64,000 bases of DNA from Lachnospiraceae bacterium (lineage in GTDB: Bacteria; Bacillota; Clostridia; Lachnospirales; Lachnospiraceae), in assembly GCA_022790855.1 (NCBI GenBank), contig JAAVYA010000037.1, positions 1 through 64,000 on the forward strand, given 5' to 3'. The translations under genes were made by a program, and so were the position numbers. Shown piece after piece: positions 62,269-64,000 of this stretch. Under the pieces are notes generated by a model, which saw only the letters and a program-made list of their open reading frames with translations, was not told the origin of the DNA and ran no database searches. Within the stretch, counting starts at the first letter, position 1; every line of letters begins with the position of its first letter.

Positions 62269-64000
62269 ATGTTATCGAGATTTAGTGTAAAGAAGCCGTA
62301 CACGGTGGTAGTGGTGATTGCCCTGGTGGTGGTACTGGGAATTGTATCTTTGACGCGGATGACAACGGATTTACTGCCCAGCATGAACTTGCCCTATGCG
62401 ATTGTAATGACTTCTTATCCGGGTGCAAGTCCCCAAGAGGTGGAAGAGGCGGTCACCAAGCCTATTGAAAGCGCTATGGCTACAACTTCTAATATCAAAC
62501 ATATCAGTTCGTCCTCCTCAGAGAATTATTCTATGGTGGTGCTGGAATTTGAACAGACGGCCAATATGGATTCCGTGACCATTGAGATGCGGGAAAGCTT
62601 GGACCAGATTGCGGGATATTTTCCGGAATCTGTGGGGAATCCGATCATTATGAAGCTGAATCCTGATATGCTGCCGATCATGGTGGCGGCGGCGGATATG
62701 GACGATATGGACCGGGCGCAGATCAGCCTGTATGTGGAGAATGAGCTAGTGCCGGAGATTGAAAGCGTGGAGGGGGTCGCCTCTGTCAACGTAGTAGGAT
62801 CTATTGAGGAATCCATACGGGTTACGCTGAATCAGGAAAAAATAGAGAAGTTAAATAAAAAAATCGTAGCTTCTTTGGACGAAAGCTTTGCCGAAGCTCA
62901 GAAGGAAATGGACGACGCCCAAAGCGAGATTGAATCCGGAAAAAGTGAATTGGAAGCAGGGAGACAAGAGTTGGTGAATTCCGTAAGCGGAGCTCAGAAT
63001 GAGCTGAATGACCGGAAGACGGAATTGATGATGACCGAAAACAGTCTCAATGCCCAGCTTGAGGAACTTCGAAATTCCAAGAGCCAGGTGGAGCAAGGAA
63101 TCGAAGGATTGGGGCAGCTTCTGACAGGGGCGGCTCAGCTTCGGGAAGCCGTTACTGCAGCCCAGGCTATGACGCCGGAGATGTTAGAGGCGGCAGGCAT
63201 TGATCTGGAAGCATTGAACGCTCAGTATGCCGCGGTAGAAAAGCAGGTAGCAGAGTTTGGCGCCCAGATGGGAAAAGAGAATCTTACGGTGGATGATTTA
63301 CCGGGCTTGATGGAGGAAATGAATGGGAATCTGGCTCAGATCAACGGTGGGATTGCTCAAATAGAGGGAGCGCTGTCAGGTATTGCGGAAGGGAAAGTAA
63401 CAATTAACGACGCCCTAAGCCAGTTGAGCAAGGGACAGATTTTAGGTTCTATTGAGATGGGAAGCGCTTCGGCGCAGCTAAGCTCCGGAGAACAGCAGCT
63501 TGAGGATGCCAGAGCTTCTTTTGAAGAACAGAAGGAAGAAGCGTACGAGCAGGCGTCCTTGGATCATATTGTGACGGTAGAGATGGTGAAGAATTTGCTG
63601 GCGGCTCAGAATTTTTCCATGCCTGCCGGGTATGTCACGGAAGAAAAACAACAGTATTTGATTCGAGTGGGGGACAAGGTTGCAGATATGGAGGCCCTTT
63701 CGCAGCTGGTGCTTCTTGATATGAAAATGGACGGGATAGATCCCATCCGTCTGTCCGATGTGGCGGATGTGGAGCTTACCAGTAACGAGGAGGAGGTATA
63801 TGCAAGCATCAATGGCAATCCCGGGATCATGCTTTCCATTGAAAAGCAGACGGGTTATGCCACCGGGGATGTGACGGACCGGGTGCTGGAACGCTTTGAA
63901 GAGCTTTCCGGGGCAGAGGAGGGGCTTCATACTACGGTGCTGATGGATCAGGGAGTTTACATAGACATGATTGTAGATTCCGTGCTTCAGAATATGATCG
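62269..64000 (+). CDS. RND/HAE1-type transporter, partial (runs off the window)
   Basis: 577 codons are present and the frame is open to the last base. GAGGAG lies eight bases before the ATG. The N-terminus MLSRFSVKKPYTVVVVIALVV and the porter segments DLLPSMNLPYAIVMTSYPGASPQEVEEAVTKPIE match AcrB/HAE1 permeases, and SVEGVASVNVVG closes the first porter subdomain. An insertion of about 270 residues rich in Glu, Gln, Ala and Leu heptads (from KIVASLDESF to SLDHIVTVEM) forms a predicted coiled coil absent from AcrB but seen in some clostridial relatives. Likely exports lipids, drugs or peptides. Confidence 0.88.
   Translation, partial: MLSRFSVKKPYTVVVVIALVVVLGIVSLTRMTTDLLPSMNLPYAIVMTSYPGASPQEVEEAVTKPIESAMATTSNIKHISSSSSENYSMVVLEFEQTANMDSVTIEMRESLDQIAGYFPESVGNPIIMKLNPDMLPIMVAAADMDDMDRAQISLYVENELVPEIESVEGVASVNVVGSIEESIRVTLNQEKIEKLNKKIVASLDESFAEAQKEMDDAQSEIESGKSELEAGRQELVNSVSGAQNELNDRKTELMMTENSLNAQLEELRNSKSQVEQGIEGLGQLLTGAAQLREAVTAAQAMTPEMLEAAGIDLEALNAQYAAVEKQVAEFGAQMGKENLTVDDLPGLMEEMNGNLAQINGGIAQIEGALSGIAEGKVTINDALSQLSKGQILGSIEMGSASAQLSSGEQQLEDARASFEEQKEEAYEQASLDHIVTVEMVKNLLAAQNFSMPAGYVTEEKQQYLIRVGDKVADMEALSQLVLLDMKMDGIDPIRLSDVADVELTSNEEEVYASINGNPGIMLSIEKQTGYATGDVTDRVLERFEELSGAEEGLHTTVLMDQGVYIDMIVDSVLQNMI

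Noticed and set aside
1-64000. tRNA or rRNA genes
   Set aside because: No cloverleaf, TTCGAATC-type T-arm or rRNA signature was recognised on reading; a covariance scan could still find something missed.

Overview
The window looks like a chromosomal segment of a Gram-positive member of the Bacillota, most probably a Lachnospiraceae/Clostridia gut-type bacterium. Supporting features are tight same-strand operons with strong AGGAGG-type ribosome binding sites, a TTGxxx/TATAAT promoter style, EpsG/YveK/LCP-type surface polysaccharide proteins, a pyruvate kinase with a C-terminal PEP-utilising domain, a CheC phosphatase, and PlsY plus a UgtP/MGDG-type glycolipid transferase. No rRNA, tRNA or CRISPR array was seen. 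The species assignment is inference.

Region 1 (1-26567) is a surface-polysaccharide locus. A strong promoter (46-74) precedes a helicase with C-terminal helicase-associated repeats. It is followed by sugar aminotransferases, an initiating sugar-phosphate transferase (with a relic of a second one just upstream), several GT4 glycosyltransferases, hexapeptide acyltransferases, an EpsG-like polymerase, a beta-propeller-like protein, two Wzx-type flippases, a PIG-L deacetylase, a methyltransferase and two nucleotide-sugar dehydrogenases. Three genes here carry G9-G10 homopolymers. In each, ten Gs keep the frame open. Two are ON (G10); a GT2 gene is OFF (G9) and also has a second lesion near its start. 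This looks like slipped-strand phase variation of a glycan.

Region 2 (26568-33775) is an accessory island. It holds a three-gene operon of two similarly built membrane-anchored proteins followed by a 1307-aa STAND ATPase with a Mrr-like N-terminus and a NACHT module, closed by a bidirectional terminator. A PIN-domain toxin/antitoxin pair lies on the minus strand. The three-gene operon is the best candidate for an undescribed (anti-phage) system.

Region 3 (33900-38850) is a capE-capF-capG operon for UDP-N-acetyl-L-fucosamine plus a Wzz/YveK-like protein, with a clear promoter and terminator. Region 4 (38887-48866) contains a large secreted amidase with repeat modules and a second set of glycan genes: a PHPT-type initiating transferase, GT2 enzymes, a WecE-like aminotransferase and a GtrB-like transferase. 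Region 5 (48867-52422) has an LCP glycan ligase, glmS and a GtrA protein, preceded by a 51-bp REP-like tandem repeat that has a relative at 8664-8711.

Region 6 (52423-64000) is more housekeeping in character: HtrA protease with phased direct repeats upstream, carbamate kinase whose ribosome binding site lies inside a 21-bp inverted repeat, pyruvate kinase, a polytopic membrane protein, a lipoprotein amidase, and then minus-strand plsY-like, glycolipid transferase and cheC genes, and a partial RND-family exporter running off the end. Together the window encodes sugar-nucleotide supply, assembly, polymerisation, export and wall attachment of surface glycans, interrupted by a defence-type island.
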